Positions 16,706 through 26,159 of a stretch of 64,000 bases of DNA are shown piece by piece; positions within the stretch are counted from its first letter, which is position 1; each line of letters begins with the position of its first letter. The notes below the pieces were generated by a model, which made no database searches, was not told the origin of the DNA, and worked only from the letters and a program-made list of their open reading frames with translations. The stretch covers positions 62,001 to 126,000 of the forward strand of contig NZ_JAENHN010000048.1 in NCBI RefSeq assembly GCF_016595795.1. Direction: 5' to 3'. The translations under genes were made by a program, and so were the position numbers. This DNA comes from Clostridium yunnanense (GTDB lineage: Bacteria; Bacillota; Clostridia; Clostridiales; Clostridiaceae).

Positions 16706-19700
16706 CTACTTATTCAACGGATTTTTTCTTTTTGTTACTAATAATACTCCTGCTGCAATAAATACAATTGCAAATAATAATATTGCTATACTTGATATCC
16801 CCCCGAGTTTAGCTATTTGGCTTACCCCAGCTCCGTTTGCTATGCTATTATTACTTCCAGAGCTAGGAGTTACACCATTGCTTATTGAACCACTATTATT
16901 CTGTCCATTATTTGCTGGACTATCACCTGCACCATTACCATTGTTACTATTTCCACCTGTATTTCCACTATTGTTATTTCCTGTATTTCCACCATTATTG
17001 TCAGTATTTGTGCTTTCAAGTTTTTTGTCTGTAATTAAATAATCACTACAATGTGTGGTCACAAAAGAAATATATCCATCTTTGACAGTACTGTTACTAA
17101 TAAGAATTAGTGAACCGTTGTTATCAATATAATAAGCATATAATGCTTTATCATTATACTTACTATCTATCCTTTGTTTTACAGTCACATCAGTTCCAAA
17201 CTTACCTTCTGGAAGATTATTATCCATTCTTAATTGAAAAGCCAATTCAGGAGAATACCTAGCTTTAATACTCTTTAATACATCTTGTTTTTCTAAAGTA
17301 TCATAAGTTCTAAATATCAAACCTGTAAGTCCAGCATTAGTAAGAATGTCATAAAGTTTACTAGAATCTTCAATAGTTATTGTGGTATCACCTCTTTGTA
17401 TAACTGGCTTAACCTTGTTCTTTCCAGCTTCGCTAAATATTGATTTAGATACTTCTTCAATTTGAGTTGATACTATTACTTCCTTACCAGAGTTTGATGC
17501 TTTAGAAACTTCAGCTAAAATTTCTTTATCACTAGTAGGAATTTTAGTGTCTTTTACTATAAAGCTTGGTTCATAAGCAGCCTTTAACGCATCTGAATTT
17601 ACTACTACTTCTTTTACTTCATCAACAAGAATAACTCCGCCAATAGCTGGCACCTTAATAGTAACCTTGCCATCTTTAACCACATAACATTCAGATTTAT
17701 TTAATATATTAGTCAGTTTAGTTCCATCTTCTATTCCCTTTGCTTCTAATGTAAGTTCAACTACAGAAGCTTTTCTATTGGCAACCACTAAAGCCTTATT
17801 TTCATTATCAGTTCTAGTAAATGCTATTACATCATTTAAATTTTCCTTATCTGTATCAAGAGAATTTATATCTCCGGTCCTAAGAACACTATACGCATTT
17901 CTTATATTTGCAAGAGTAGCATACCACTCTACAATATCCTTATCCCCTTTTCCCCATATCATACCTCTTCTATTGTCCGGGTCATCAGCACCAACAATTC
18001 CTGCTTCATCACCGTAATAAATACATGGTGCTCCTGGATAGGTCATTTGTAAGAAAGGTACCAATCGTAACTTCTGTTTCGCTAATTCAGATGCCTCTCC
18101 TGCAATTCCTCTTTGACTTTTTTGCCAGCCATCTAGTGCAGATAGCACTCTTTGAGTATCATGAGAATCAACTAAATTAAGCATTGCTTCAAAAGCTTCC
18201 TTTGGATATTGTTCTCTCATTTTCTCTAATTCTTTTACGGACTCTGTTGCTGAAGTTACTGTTTTGTTATCGTCCTTAGTTCCTTTTGCAAAATCAAGGA
18301 CTGCACCTCTAAATCTATAATTCATTACAGAATCATACATATCACCAAGGATATATCTTGATGCATCAGTCCAGATTTCTCCTATAATAACATTATCACC
18401 TTCAGACTTAACTGCACCTCTAAAATTTCTCCAAGTTTCATCTGAAACTTCATTTGCAACATCTAGTCTCCAACCGTTTGAACCTTGTCTTAGCCACAAT
18501 CTAGATACAGCATCTTGTCCATCAATTATTTCATTTGCCCAAGATTTAACCTGATATTCTGATCCATTCAGGGCTTGTATAACTGGCATAGAATCATATC
18601 CCCACCAGCCTTCATAGCTGTAATGCTCAGTTGAAAGACCAGAATCTACCTTTTTGTTCTCAACTTTGAACCAATCTTTGTAGTGAAGATCTGTTATTCC
18701 TTTCGATGACAAATCAGCAGTCACCTGTTTCTCTGCCTCTTGCTGACTTATACTTTGCGAATTCATTAGGTCATAAACCCTTGACCAGTATTGATATGCT
18801 CCTATTGGTTTATTCTTAGTCATATATTTATCATACCTATCAAAGTATACCGAATCATCAGATACATGGTTGAATACTCCGTCTAGTATTATGTGCATTC
18901 CTCTTTCACTAGCTGCCTTTGTAAGGTTTGCAAAATCTTGCATGTTTCCTAGCAGTGGATCTACCTTTGAGTAATCAGTAGTATCATATCTATGGCTGGA
19001 AATAGATTGTCCAACAGGATTAAAATAAAGTATATTAACTCCAAGAGCCTTAAGATAATCAAGTTTCTTTTCTACCCCTTTAAGGTCTCCCCCATACATT
19101 TCATTACTCCAATTGTTATCACCTATAGCTCCCTTATAATCAGGATTTAATTTTGGACTTCCATTTTCATCTTTTATCACATTTCCATCTTTATCTTTTA
19201 AATATTCAAGTTCCGGATCTTCCGTTATACTATACCAGTTTGTGTAGAATTCATATGGAGTCATTCCTCTTGAAAGTTTTTGCAAGAAATCATTGCCAGT
19301 GTCTCCATCAAAAAATCTGTCAGGGAATATCTGATATACAACACCGTTTTTCATCCAATCAGGAGTCTTGAAGTCTTTCTTGTAGATATTTAAGCCATAC
19401 TCCAATACAGATGATAAATCCCCAGTCTTACCTGTACCAAAGTATCCATCATCGTCACTATACGTCTTTACATCTGATCCATTTGATATAACAAAATAAT
19501 AGGAATATTGTCCTATAGTATTAAGTTTAAACTTAGCAGTCCATTTATCATGATTATCATCAAAAGCTCCATTTTTACTCATTTCATATTTATTGATTCC
19601 TTCTGGACCTTTTACAATTACCTTTGCTTCAGTTAAATCACCTTTAGCAGCCCTTAAATTGAAGGTTAATTCTTCTCCCTCTTTTGCTGCGCCAAATGGT

Positions 19701-21661
19701 AATTTATAATTCGAACTTTTAGAATCAAATGAAACTTCATTTTCATTAATTCTTACTGTAGCAGCATCATTAAAAATAGTCTCAGTTACTGGATCGAAGT
19801 TTATCGATACTAGTTTATCCTCAGAAAGTTCTATAGGATTAACATTATAAGTCTTATCACCACATTCTATTACTAATTTATCATGGATTCCTTTTTTCAA
19901 ACTTAGTTGAGCTGAATAAATTCCCTTATAATCATTATCCTCAAGTTTAACTTTTTTAGAAAGTTCAGGACCAGTTATAAAAGCATCTACCATTGTATAG
20001 CTTGTCGAATCAACCACAAAATGGCTATCATCGTTATAATAGAATGTAACATCTCCAACCTTTGAAACAACAAGTGGAATGTTAGCACCATCTTTTACAG
20101 CCTTCTGACCATAATTTTCAGTCCAGCTTCCCATTGCTATCTTATACTCATAACTTCCAGATGGAACATCTTTTAAAGTAAATTTATACTTTCCACTTCC
20201 TACATATTCCATTGACGTTTTATCTGAACCAGCAGTCCATGCTGATTCCCCTGCAACAGTTTGAATAGTGCCTGCTATAACTACTTTTCTACCTGAAAAA
20301 CCTACAAATTTATATATGGAGTTACCATCCTTTTGATCTTGTACTGATGGGTCCATTATCCAATTGCCGTCAACTATAAATTTATACTGTATATCCTTTG
20401 CAACATCACCAACTCTAATTGAAGCTGACCATATTCCATTAGCATCTTTAACCATCTTAATCTTATTGTTTTGCCAATCTGTTATATCTCCAGCCAAATA
20501 TACTTCCTTAGCATCCAAGTTTTTGTATAAAAACTTTACAGTTCCGCTATCGTTTACAACAGGTCCATTTAACTCTACTGGAGGTTTAGGAACACTTTTA
20601 AGCCCTAATAATTCTGTTATTTTTGTATAATTATTTATAGAATCATAAACTACCTTATTCTTTTCATCTGCTACAAAAACTACTTGTTTTCCTCCATTAG
20701 GTATTGTTATCTTCACATTTGGTCCACCTGGAACCCCGCCATCTGCCCATGAATAGTTATTAAGAATCTTATATTCAAAATCCCCACCATTAATAAAATA
20801 ATTTGAATATACAAATAGTCCGCTATTATCTAATGGTGAAAGCTCCCATCCTTTTTCATTACTATTCCAATTAGCTGCTTCTCCACCTTGTCTTATAGTT
20901 CCAATCAAGGATGGACTCTTTGAGTATTCTTGTACACTTATATCATTACTTACATATCTTTGTAAGTAATCAGCGATAATAGTTATTTGATTAGTTCCCT
21001 TAGGTATAGTTATGCTTATATCATCACTAACTTCACCATTACTCCAAGCTCCATTATATGCTACTTTATATTTAAGATTATAGTCATCAGCTTTTGCAGA
21101 ATCTTTTATATTAAAAGTCTTACTGTAAATACCTCCACCTATATAATCAAGCTTAAAATTATTATCACTTGGATCCCATGACTTACCATTATCTAAGAGG
21201 TTATCTATATTACCAGTTAATATAGCCTTAGTCTTGAATTGGTCAGCATTATTTATGGAATCATATAATTTCTTTTGTTTATAATCTAATCTAAAATATA
21301 CCTTAGTATCATTTACTAACTTTAAACTTACATTTGCGCCACCCTTAACACTATCTTTTCCATAATTCTCATCAAAAGACTTATTCATGGCAACCTTATA
21401 TTCATAACTTCCTGCTTTTAGATCCAATGAAGTCTCAAATATACCATTCTTATATTCCTTCATAAGACCTTTTAAATTAGTTGCATTCCATTGTTCAGAT
21501 TTGTCCGCAAAAAAATCACCTACGACAGTGGCTATTGCATCAGCCTGTAAAGTAGGTTCATCTTCTGCTCTAACCGTTCTTACATACATATTACTAAACA
21601 AAGTAACAAATAACGTAAGGCAGGCAAATAAACTTAGAGCTCTGTAACATTTTTTTCTCAT
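16706..21661 (-). CDS. Secreted modular amylopullulanase (GH13) with starch-binding modules
   Basis: Extracellular starch and pullulan hydrolase of 1651 aa. A signal peptide (1-31) is followed by repeated X25-like modules (about 40-350), a CBM48-like module (about 375-450, with AGDITDW), another X25 module (about 460-560) and beta-rich N-domains. The GH13 barrel starts near residue 765: DGVFNH (region I), GWRLDVANE with the Asp nucleophile, IIGEIW with the Glu acid/base, and LVDSHDTQR. A beta domain, a Gly/Asn/Ser-rich linker and a C-terminal helix (about 1617-1640) with a KRK stop-transfer follow; no LPXTG is seen. The ATG at 21661 has GGGGG seven nt before it. Two operator-like palindromes upstream suggest maltodextrin-responsive repression. 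Amylopullulanase versus alpha-amylase specificity is inferred from module layout. Confidence 0.92.
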   Translation of the reverse strand: MRKKCYRALSLFACLTLFVTLFSNMYVRTVRAEDEPTLQADAIATVVGDFFADKSEQWNATNLKGLMKEYKNGIFETSLDLKAGSYEYKVAMNKSFDENYGKDSVKGGANVSLKLVNDTKVYFRLDYKQKKLYDSINNADQFKTKAILTGNIDNLLDNGKSWDPSDNNFKLDYIGGGIYSKTFNIKDSAKADDYNLKYKVAYNGAWSNGEVSDDISITIPKGTNQITIIADYLQRYVSNDISVQEYSKSPSLIGTIRQGGEAANWNSNEKGWELSPLDNSGLFVYSNYFINGGDFEYKILNNYSWADGGVPGGPNVKITIPNGGKQVVFVADEKNKVVYDSINNYTKITELLGLKSVPKPPVELNGPVVNDSGTVKFLYKNLDAKEVYLAGDITDWQNNKIKMVKDANGIWSASIRVGDVAKDIQYKFIVDGNWIMDPSVQDQKDGNSIYKFVGFSGRKVVIAGTIQTVAGESAWTAGSDKTSMEYVGSGKYKFTLKDVPSGSYEYKIAMGSWTENYGQKAVKDGANIPLVVSKVGDVTFYYNDDSHFVVDSTSYTMVDAFITGPELSKKVKLEDNDYKGIYSAQLSLKKGIHDKLVIECGDKTYNVNPIELSEDKLVSINFDPVTETIFNDAATVRINENEVSFDSKSSNYKLPFGAAKEGEELTFNLRAAKGDLTEAKVIVKGPEGINKYEMSKNGAFDDNHDKWTAKFKLNTIGQYSYYFVISNGSDVKTYSDDDGYFGTGKTGDLSSVLEYGLNIYKKDFKTPDWMKNGVVYQIFPDRFFDGDTGNDFLQKLSRGMTPYEFYTNWYSITEDPELEYLKDKDGNVIKDENGSPKLNPDYKGAIGDNNWSNEMYGGDLKGVEKKLDYLKALGVNILYFNPVGQSISSHRYDTTDYSKVDPLLGNMQDFANLTKAASERGMHIILDGVFNHVSDDSVYFDRYDKYMTKNKPIGAYQYWSRVYDLMNSQSISQQEAEKQVTADLSSKGITDLHYKDWFKVENKKVDSGLSTEHYSYEGWWGYDSMPVIQALNGSEYQVKSWANEIIDGQDAVSRLWLRQGSNGWRLDVANEVSDETWRNFRGAVKSEGDNVIIGEIWTDASRYILGDMYDSVMNYRFRGAVLDFAKGTKDDNKTVTSATESVKELEKMREQYPKEAFEAMLNLVDSHDTQRVLSALDGWQKSQRGIAGEASELAKQKLRLVPFLQMTYPGAPCIYYGDEAGIVGADDPDNRRGMIWGKGDKDIVEWYATLANIRNAYSVLRTGDINSLDTDKENLNDVIAFTRTDNENKALVVANRKASVVELTLEAKGIEDGTKLTNILNKSECYVVKDGKVTIKVPAIGGVILVDEVKEVVVNSDALKAAYEPSFIVKDTKIPTSDKEILAEVSKASNSGKEVIVSTQIEEVSKSIFSEAGKNKVKPVIQRGDTTITIEDSSKLYDILTNAGLTGLIFRTYDTLEKQDVLKSIKARYSPELAFQLRMDNNLPEGKFGTDVTVKQRIDSKYNDKALYAYYIDNNGSLILISNSTVKDGYISFVTTHCSDYLITDKKLESTNTDNNGGNTGNNNSGNTGGNSNNGNGAGDSPANNGQNNSGSISNGVTPSSGSNNSIANGAGVSQIAKLGGISSIAILLFAIVFIAAGVLLVTKRKNPLNK

Positions 21662-21682
21662 ATTCATCCCCCTTATAACTTT

Positions 21683-21698
21683 ATGCAATCGATTGCAT
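21683..21698. promoter_or_regulatory. LacI/MalR-type operator, perfect palindrome
   Basis: ATGCAATCGATTGCAT is a perfect 16-bp palindrome 22 nt before the amylopullulanase start. LacI/GalR regulators such as MalR bind sites with a central CG step; the assignment is by pattern only. Confidence 0.55.
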
Positions 21699-21703
21699 AT
21701 TCT

Positions 21704-21717
21704 GCGAAACCGTTTGC
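21704..21717. promoter_or_regulatory. Second LacI/MalR- or cre-like operator
   Basis: GCGAAACCGTTTGC, read on the minus strand as GCAAACGGTTTCGC, is an imperfect palindrome that lies about two helical turns from the perfect site at 21683. The arrangement suggests cooperative repression or combined CcpA and local control. Confidence 0.5.
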
Positions 21718-21837
21718 ATTTAATTATATTATACATGTTCACAATAATATTTCATTTGTGAGTTTATATGAATTATTTAAATACTTCTTATATAAAATGC
21801 CACATTACATAATATAAATTTCCTCTCTACGTAAAAG

Positions 21838-21907
21838 TACCACTCTGTAGTTAATCAGTTAAACCCGTGTTAAAGGATTACGGATTGAGTTAACTACAAA
21901 GTGGTGC
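21838..21907. repeat. Family B-like palindrome (CCACT...AGTGG ends)
   Basis: The ends GTACCACT and AGTGGTGC match family B repeats, but the interior is different (GTAGTTAA / TTAACTAC arms). It lies between the Tlp-like gene and the amylopullulanase promoter, and may be a diverged family member or a terminator. Confidence 0.5.
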
Positions 21908-21927
21908 ATATTTAAATTTTATTTAAA

Positions 21928-22281
21928 CTAAAATGTTTCTAATTGATCTTTTCTATTAGCTTGCTTATCCTTAATATTGTTGAGATCTTTTTCCGACATA
22001 TCTTCACCATTATTCTTTATATACCCTGCTGCATTTATCATGTTATCAATTATGTTTTGCTGCTCATCTTCTTTATAGTTATCACCATATACAATCTTGT
22101 CCTTTAGGGTATCTATTTCTCTTTTTCTTGCATTTTGTATTTCTTTAGCATGTTCTAATTGCTCAGAGGATATTATATCTTGATTTTGCTCTATATGCCT
22201 TTCTGTCCTTGTATACTTCTCAACGGTATCTACTATCTGATCTATTCTATTTTCTACTTCTTGTTTTCTTCCATCATTCAT
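21928..22281 (-). CDS. Small acid-soluble spore protein Tlp-like, apparent internal duplication
   Basis: Hydrophilic, helix-rich protein of 117 aa beginning MNDGRKQEVENRIDQI. Two halves repeat a Tlp-like pattern: an amphipathic helix, then a K-x(2)-N-x-RK-like segment (EIQNARKREIDTLKDKI, then DKQANRKDQLETF). Tlp proteins are minor spore-core proteins of about 75 aa, so a duplicated form would be unusual. AAGGAGG supports the ATG at 22281; the 20 upstream codons are not needed. Assignment is by pattern only and moderate. Confidence 0.5.
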   Translation of the reverse strand: MNDGRKQEVENRIDQIVDTVEKYTRTERHIEQNQDIISSEQLEHAKEIQNARKREIDTLKDKIVYGDNYKEDEQQNIIDNMINAAGYIKNNGEDMSEKDLNNIKDKQANRKDQLETF

Positions 22282-22341
22282 AGCTATTACCTCCTTACAT
22301 AATTTTTCAATATAAAATTTAATAAGATACTTCAATAACAC

Positions 22342-22753
22342 CTAATTTAATATTGAAATGGTTCAATATATATTTTGCACTTAAGCAATCTAATAATACT
22401 TATAAATAAATTCATAGTTTATTTATTTTAACCTTCTTAAGAATCACTAACCATTATGTTTATATATAAAGATGAACCAGTTCCAAATAGAATATATATT
22501 TGATAATCCTTTTGCCATTAATAGTTTAAAAAAATATCACTTAGTTTTGTTTAGATAGAACTGGATTATCTATTCCGCTGAACTTATAAACTACTTCAGT
22601 CATTAAACTCCAAATAAAGATTTCGATGGTTCTACGAATCTTTATTTGGATAAGTTCTGATATGAAGTAGTTTATCTATATAATATCTCTTTTTGAGTTA
22701 TTAACTATCCAAATAAATCTTCAGTAAACTTTAATATCAACAAGTTCATGAAA
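22342..22753. other. Intergenic region with one strong palindrome, no gene seen
   Basis: This gap between the Tlp-like gene and the tRNA cluster has no supported ORF. Its main content is the nested palindrome at 22586-22675. Confidence 0.55.
22586..22675. repeat. Nested palindrome, probably a structured repeat
   Basis: Outer arms ATAAACTACTTCA / TGAAGTAGTTTAT enclose inner arms CCAAATAAAGATT / AATCTTTATTTGG. Size and layout resemble family C (outer and inner arms around an unpaired loop), but the sequence differs. Function unknown. Confidence 0.55.
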
Positions 22754-22792
22754 CAAAAAATCCACTGAAGTTGTATGCTTCAGTGAATTTTT
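22754..22792 (-). terminator. Terminator at the end of the tRNA cluster
   Basis: Stem CACTGAAG / CTTCAGTG followed on the minus strand by TTTTTT. The stem sequence is the same as in the terminators attached to the family D elements at 23244, 34744, 45165 and 62980. Confidence 0.75.
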
Positions 22793-22855
22793 ATTTAAAT
22801 TTATACAAAATATTTTTTAAAACAAAAAAAATCATAATCATTTGATTACGATTTT

Positions 22856-22931
22856 TGGTGCACCATCAGGGACTCGAACCCGGGGCACCCTGATTAAGAG
22901 TCAGGTGCTCTACCAACTGAGCTAATGGTGC
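22856..22931 (-). tRNA. tRNA-Lys (CTT)
   Basis: Complete 76-nt cloverleaf with encoded CCA. The anticodon loop is CTCTTAA, giving anticodon CTT, which reads AAG. GTTCGAGTCC forms the T-arm. Confidence 0.97.
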
Positions 22932-22936
22932 TTATT

Positions 22937-23010
22937 TGGAGCGGGTAGTGGGAGTCGAACCCACCTTTTCAGCTTGGAAGGCTGGAGTATTACCGATATA
23001 CGATACCCGC
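22937..23010 (-). tRNA. tRNA-Gly (TCC)
   Basis: 74-nt cloverleaf with encoded CCA; the anticodon loop CTTCCAA gives TCC. Five nt separate it from tRNA-Lys, so they are co-transcribed. Confidence 0.97.
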
Positions 23011-23073
23011 ATATTAAATTCTATAAATATTATAAATCAATTTCAAACTACTTGTCAACATTTTTTAGTAACT

Positions 23074-23148
23074 TGGCTGGGGTGGTAGGATTCGAACCTA
23101 CGACTGGCGGAGTCAGAGTCCGCTACCTTACCGCTTGGCGACACCCCA
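23074..23148 (-). tRNA. tRNA-Gln (CTG)
   Basis: 75-nt cloverleaf with encoded CCA; the anticodon loop CTCTGAC gives CTG. A close paralogue with anticodon TTG lies at 23459-23533. Confidence 0.96.
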
Positions 23149-23243
23149 ATGTCAACATTATAATTTTATCACTACATCGAATATTTGTAAATATATACAT
23201 ATATAAGTTTACATAAAAATTTTATAAAATGTTTAAATTCAAT

Positions 23244-23331
23244 AAAAAAGTCGCTGAAGCGACCTTCTTCAGTGAGCCTTTTTAACGCATCTGCCTTTCC
23301 GAATGAACATGAGGAAAATTTGGCAGGCGAA
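23244..23331 (-). ncRNA. Family D 3'-element with intrinsic terminator, copy 1
   Basis: On the minus strand: an outer stem CGCCTGCC / GGCAGATGCG with a 2-nt bulge, an inner stem TTTCC / GGAAA, then a terminator stem and T run. It follows the tRNA-Arg/tRNA-Gln(TTG) pair. It is nearly identical to copy 4 at 62980-63068, 40 kb away. Confidence 0.65.
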
Positions 23332-23458
23332 TAAGTTTTATTTCTCTACTGCTATAACCATAAAAAACTTCTACAACCATTGAAATATCTAGATTTAAAT
23401 AGCTCAAAATTTCCATACTTTCCTTTGCAGTAAAAAAAATAGCACGCATAACGTGCTT

Positions 23459-23533
23459 TGGCTGGGATGGCAGGATTCGAACCTACGGATAATGGAGTCA
23501 AAGTCCATTGCCTTACCGCTTGGCGACATCCCA
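23459..23533 (-). tRNA. tRNA-Gln (TTG)
   Basis: 75-nt cloverleaf with encoded CCA; the anticodon loop CTTTGAC gives TTG. Five nt from tRNA-Arg. Confidence 0.97.
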
Positions 23534-23538
23534 AAATA

Positions 23539-23615
<77 letters not shown>

Positions 23616-23670
23616 ATTTCAAACAAAATATATTTTAATATATACCTTGGAATATGTCAATAGTTATATC

Positions 23671-24345
23671 TTAAACTATCTCTGTCAAATCTCTTGTTAA
23701 AGTTAACTTTAGTTTTTCACCACTAACTGGATTTTTATGCACTTGTTTGCATAGTTCCATCCATTTTTCTTCACTCATTCCTATCTTTTTCTCAAAGTCA
23801 TCCTCACTATCTGTTTGTAAGTTAGTATTTATAATAAACTGACCTAACTCAGATGCAGATGAAAATACCTTCATATATAAAAATGTATCCGCGTCTCCTA
23901 GCCAACTCATATTGAACTCTCTAGAAAACTTTTTTAATTCTTTCATAACTTTATCACTAGGAACATCCCATAATGATTTTATAAACGTTATTTGCTTTTT
24001 CATTATGGTAGCTTCTGATTGAGTTACCTTTCCATCCTTTAAGCCATCTGATATAATTTTTTCGGCATTCAATTGAGAGAATTCAGCTATATTCTTATTT
24101 TTTCCTTCTATCCATTTATAAAACGCTTCTGGAAGCAGGCAATATTGTATATATCCTAATAACATTTTTACCTTAGGTATTGGTGTCCAAACGCTTTGTA
24201 TTCCAGATTTTCTTGTGAAAATCACATAATGCATATATACAGTTTTTTCTGTTATAGGTTCATTTTCGAATATTCTAGATTTTAAGGTTTTGTTATTTCT
24301 TATCAATTTATCCCAATAATCTATAGAGTTATAAGTTACTATCAT
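23671..24345 (-). CDS. Hypothetical soluble protein
   Basis: A 224-aa frame with AGAGAGGAAGTG before the ATG. No signal peptide or clear membrane helix; the C-terminal half is charged and helical. It contains a GDADTFLYMKVF stretch but no motif I can assign. It sits upstream of the tRNA-Arg gene and is divergent from the HNH gene. Real gene by length and ribosome binding site; function not recognised. Confidence 0.7.
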   Translation of the reverse strand: MIVTYNSIDYWDKLIRNNKTLKSRIFENEPITEKTVYMHYVIFTRKSGIQSVWTPIPKVKMLLGYIQYCLLPEAFYKWIEGKNKNIAEFSQLNAEKIISDGLKDGKVTQSEATIMKKQITFIKSLWDVPSDKVMKELKKFSREFNMSWLGDADTFLYMKVFSSASELGQFIINTNLQTDSEDDFEKKIGMSEEKWMELCKQVHKNPVSGEKLKLTLTRDLTEIV

Positions 24346-24547
24346 TTAACCACTTCCTCTCTAAATATGTAAACCTTTTCTATTTAATTATATTTCATAC
24401 TACCTCATAATACAATATGAAAAACCATTTACTTGATTTTTTTCTTCCCATTTATGTTATGTGAATCCAATTTTTCAACATTTATATGCTTGATTGTAAC
24501 AATAGTTCATGATATTTTATAATTATAAAATATTCAGGAGGATGCAT

Positions 24548-24949
24548 ATGTACCGATGCGAGATCTGTGGAAAATCAGCAGATATTCATCATATTGTTTA
24601 TAAGAGTGAAGGCGGACTTGATATAGAGCTAAATTACAAGTATTTATGTCACAGCCACCATCGTGGCAAAGATGGTCCCCATAGAAATAATGCAATCAAT
24701 TTAAAATATAAAGTTGAATTACAGGATAAACTCCAAACCATTTTATTTAAGGAACACTATACTTTTATTGATTTACTAAGACTATTGGATATAAACAACA
24801 ATTGTTTAAAAAAACTTGTAAAAAATATAAAACTATTCAAAGAAGGTTATAAATCAAAAGATATTATTTTTCAAATAATGGGGCAAAAATCATACACAAA
24901 TGAAATGATAGAAGATTTTATATTAGAAAAAATACTTTCTAATTACTAG
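24548..24949 (+). CDS. HNH-type nuclease-like zinc protein
   Basis: Protein of 133 aa. The first 45 residues carry CEICG, DIHHIVYKSEGG and LCHSHHRGKDGPH: paired Cys/His zinc ligands around an HH catalytic core, as in HNH/McrA-type endonucleases. The C-terminal half is helical, with a possible DNA-binding segment (KEGYKSKDIIFQIMG). AGGAGG six nt upstream picks the ATG at 24548 over 24542. It is a solitary gene, with no cognate methylase or phage genes beside it, so the target is unknown. It is followed by a perfect 21-bp hairpin. Confidence 0.75.
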   Translation: MYRCEICGKSADIHHIVYKSEGGLDIELNYKYLCHSHHRGKDGPHRNNAINLKYKVELQDKLQTILFKEHYTFIDLLRLLDINNNCLKKLVKNIKLFKEGYKSKDIIFQIMGQKSYTNEMIEDFILEKILSNY

Positions 24950-25000
24950 TATTATATTCATTACTCCCTTATTATTTGTATATAAATATAAAAATATATT

Positions 25001-25044
25001 AAAATAGTGAAAATCATAAAACTTTTTATGATTTTCACTATTTT
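25001..25044. terminator. Perfect 21-bp hairpin after the HNH gene
   Basis: Arms at 25001-25021 and 25024-25044 are fully complementary with a 2-nt loop and A/T ends. It is a likely terminator for the HNH gene and abuts a partial family C repeat. Confidence 0.65.
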
Positions 25045-25049
25045 AATAT

Positions 25050-25105
25050 TATAGAGTTCCTAACTCAACTATTAGTTTATACATGTCCTAAAATCCCAAG
25101 AAATA
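25050..25105. repeat. Family C palindromic repeat, left half only (copy 2)
   Basis: Matches the left half of the element at 51516-51617 (TAGAGTTCC, then AACTCAACTATTA, then TTATACATG) and stops where the loop would be. No right arm is present. Confidence 0.6.
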
Positions 25106-25152
25106 TATAATTTTATAAAATAAAAAAAGCAGCCTATTAGCTGCTTTTTATT

Positions 25153-25227
25153 TGGAGCGGAAGACGGGACTCGAACCCGCGACCTTCACCTTGGCAAGGT
25201 GACACTCTACCATTGAGTCACTTCCGC
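25153..25227 (-). tRNA. tRNA-Gly (GCC)
   Basis: 75-nt cloverleaf with encoded CCA; the anticodon loop TTGCCAA gives GCC. Confidence 0.97.
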
Positions 25228-25230
25228 AAG

Positions 25231-25314
25231 TGGTGCAGATGAAGGGAGTCGAACCCCCACGCCGTAGGCGCTAGATCCTAAGTCTAGTGCGTCTGCCAAT
25301 TCCGCCACATCTGC
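25231..25314 (-). tRNA. tRNA-Leu (TAG)
   Basis: 84-nt class II tRNA with a long variable arm and encoded CCA; the anticodon loop CTTAGGA gives TAG. Three nt from tRNA-Gly. Confidence 0.96.
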
Positions 25315-25379
25315 ATTGCTCACAAACAATATTATACACTACTAAAAAATAAAATCAATAGTTTTTTATATATTTTTTT

Positions 25380-25454
25380 TGGAGCGGCAAACGGGATTTG
25401 AACCCGCAGCCTTCACCTTGGGAAGGTGACACTCTACCGTTGAGTTATTGCCGC
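25380..25454 (-). tRNA. tRNA-Gly (CCC)
   Basis: 75-nt cloverleaf with encoded CCA; the anticodon loop TTCCCAA gives CCC. It is very similar to tRNA-Gly(GCC) at 25153 and a likely duplication product. Confidence 0.96.
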
Positions 25455-25649
25455 TTATAATTCACATTTTACATTCCCCAGTAACATTTTACCATATTAA
25501 GAATACACTGTAAATATATAGTGACATTTTTGCTATTTATTAAATTGAGTATCAATCATCTTTCAACTTGTCATTTTTTCACAATTGGTTATATTAATTG
25601 ATTATTATTAATATAATTCATAAGAAATATTATTTGGAGGAACTATCTT

Positions 25650-25913
25650 ATGAAAAACTTAGATGAAATCTTATTAGAAGAGGTAAAAAGGGCACTTACT
25701 GAACTATGCAATGATTATTCAGAAATAACAACAATTGGGATCATAGAAAAAATTACAGGTTCTCCATATACACCTTCATATAGTACAAACAATATTGGAC
25801 TCACAAGTTTTATAAGCAATTATGAAAACGAACTGGGATTGGAATTTCTAAATTACGAAAGCTCTTATTGTAATGAATATAATTCACAAACTGCTGTATG
25901 GAGATTTAAATAA
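25650..25913 (+). CDS. Small hypothetical protein
   Basis: An 87-aa acidic frame with TTTGGAGGAAC before the ATG. No signal peptide, membrane helix or metal motif. It ends in a Tyr/Asn-rich segment and VWRFK. Monocistronic between the tRNA-Gly(CCC) gene and the thrS leader. Function not recognised. Confidence 0.6.
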   Translation: MKNLDEILLEEVKRALTELCNDYSEITTIGIIEKITGSPYTPSYSTNNIGLTSFISNYENELGLEFLNYESSYCNEYNSQTAVWRFK

Positions 25914-26122
25914 CACCTTAACATTTCTTCTATGTTGTTTTATTATATACTTCACAATTTTAAATTATGATATTTACAAAAAAGTTTACATAATCAAACT
26001 ATAATGCAAATATTATAATTTAGATTTACGACGTCTCCTACCGCCCTAACTCTCTTTAATTTAAGAAAGAAGAACACACTGAAAACTTTATATTGCTTTA
26101 AATAAGGTTATTTATTAAAGAC

Positions 26123-26151
26123 TTGACATTAAAATAAAATAAACTTATAAT
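26123..26151 (+). promoter_or_regulatory. Promoter of the thrS T-box transcript
   Basis: TTGACA and TATAAT, both perfect, are separated by 17 nt: a consensus vegetative promoter placed just before the T-box leader. Confidence 0.85.
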
Positions 26152-26159
26152 TTATAAAA

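Noticed and set aside
16706-16900. Possible LPXTG-type sorting signal at the C-terminus of the amylopullulanase, as a substrate for the nearby sortase
   Set aside because: The helix and basic tail are present, but no LPXTG, LAXTG or NPXTN-like motif precedes them.
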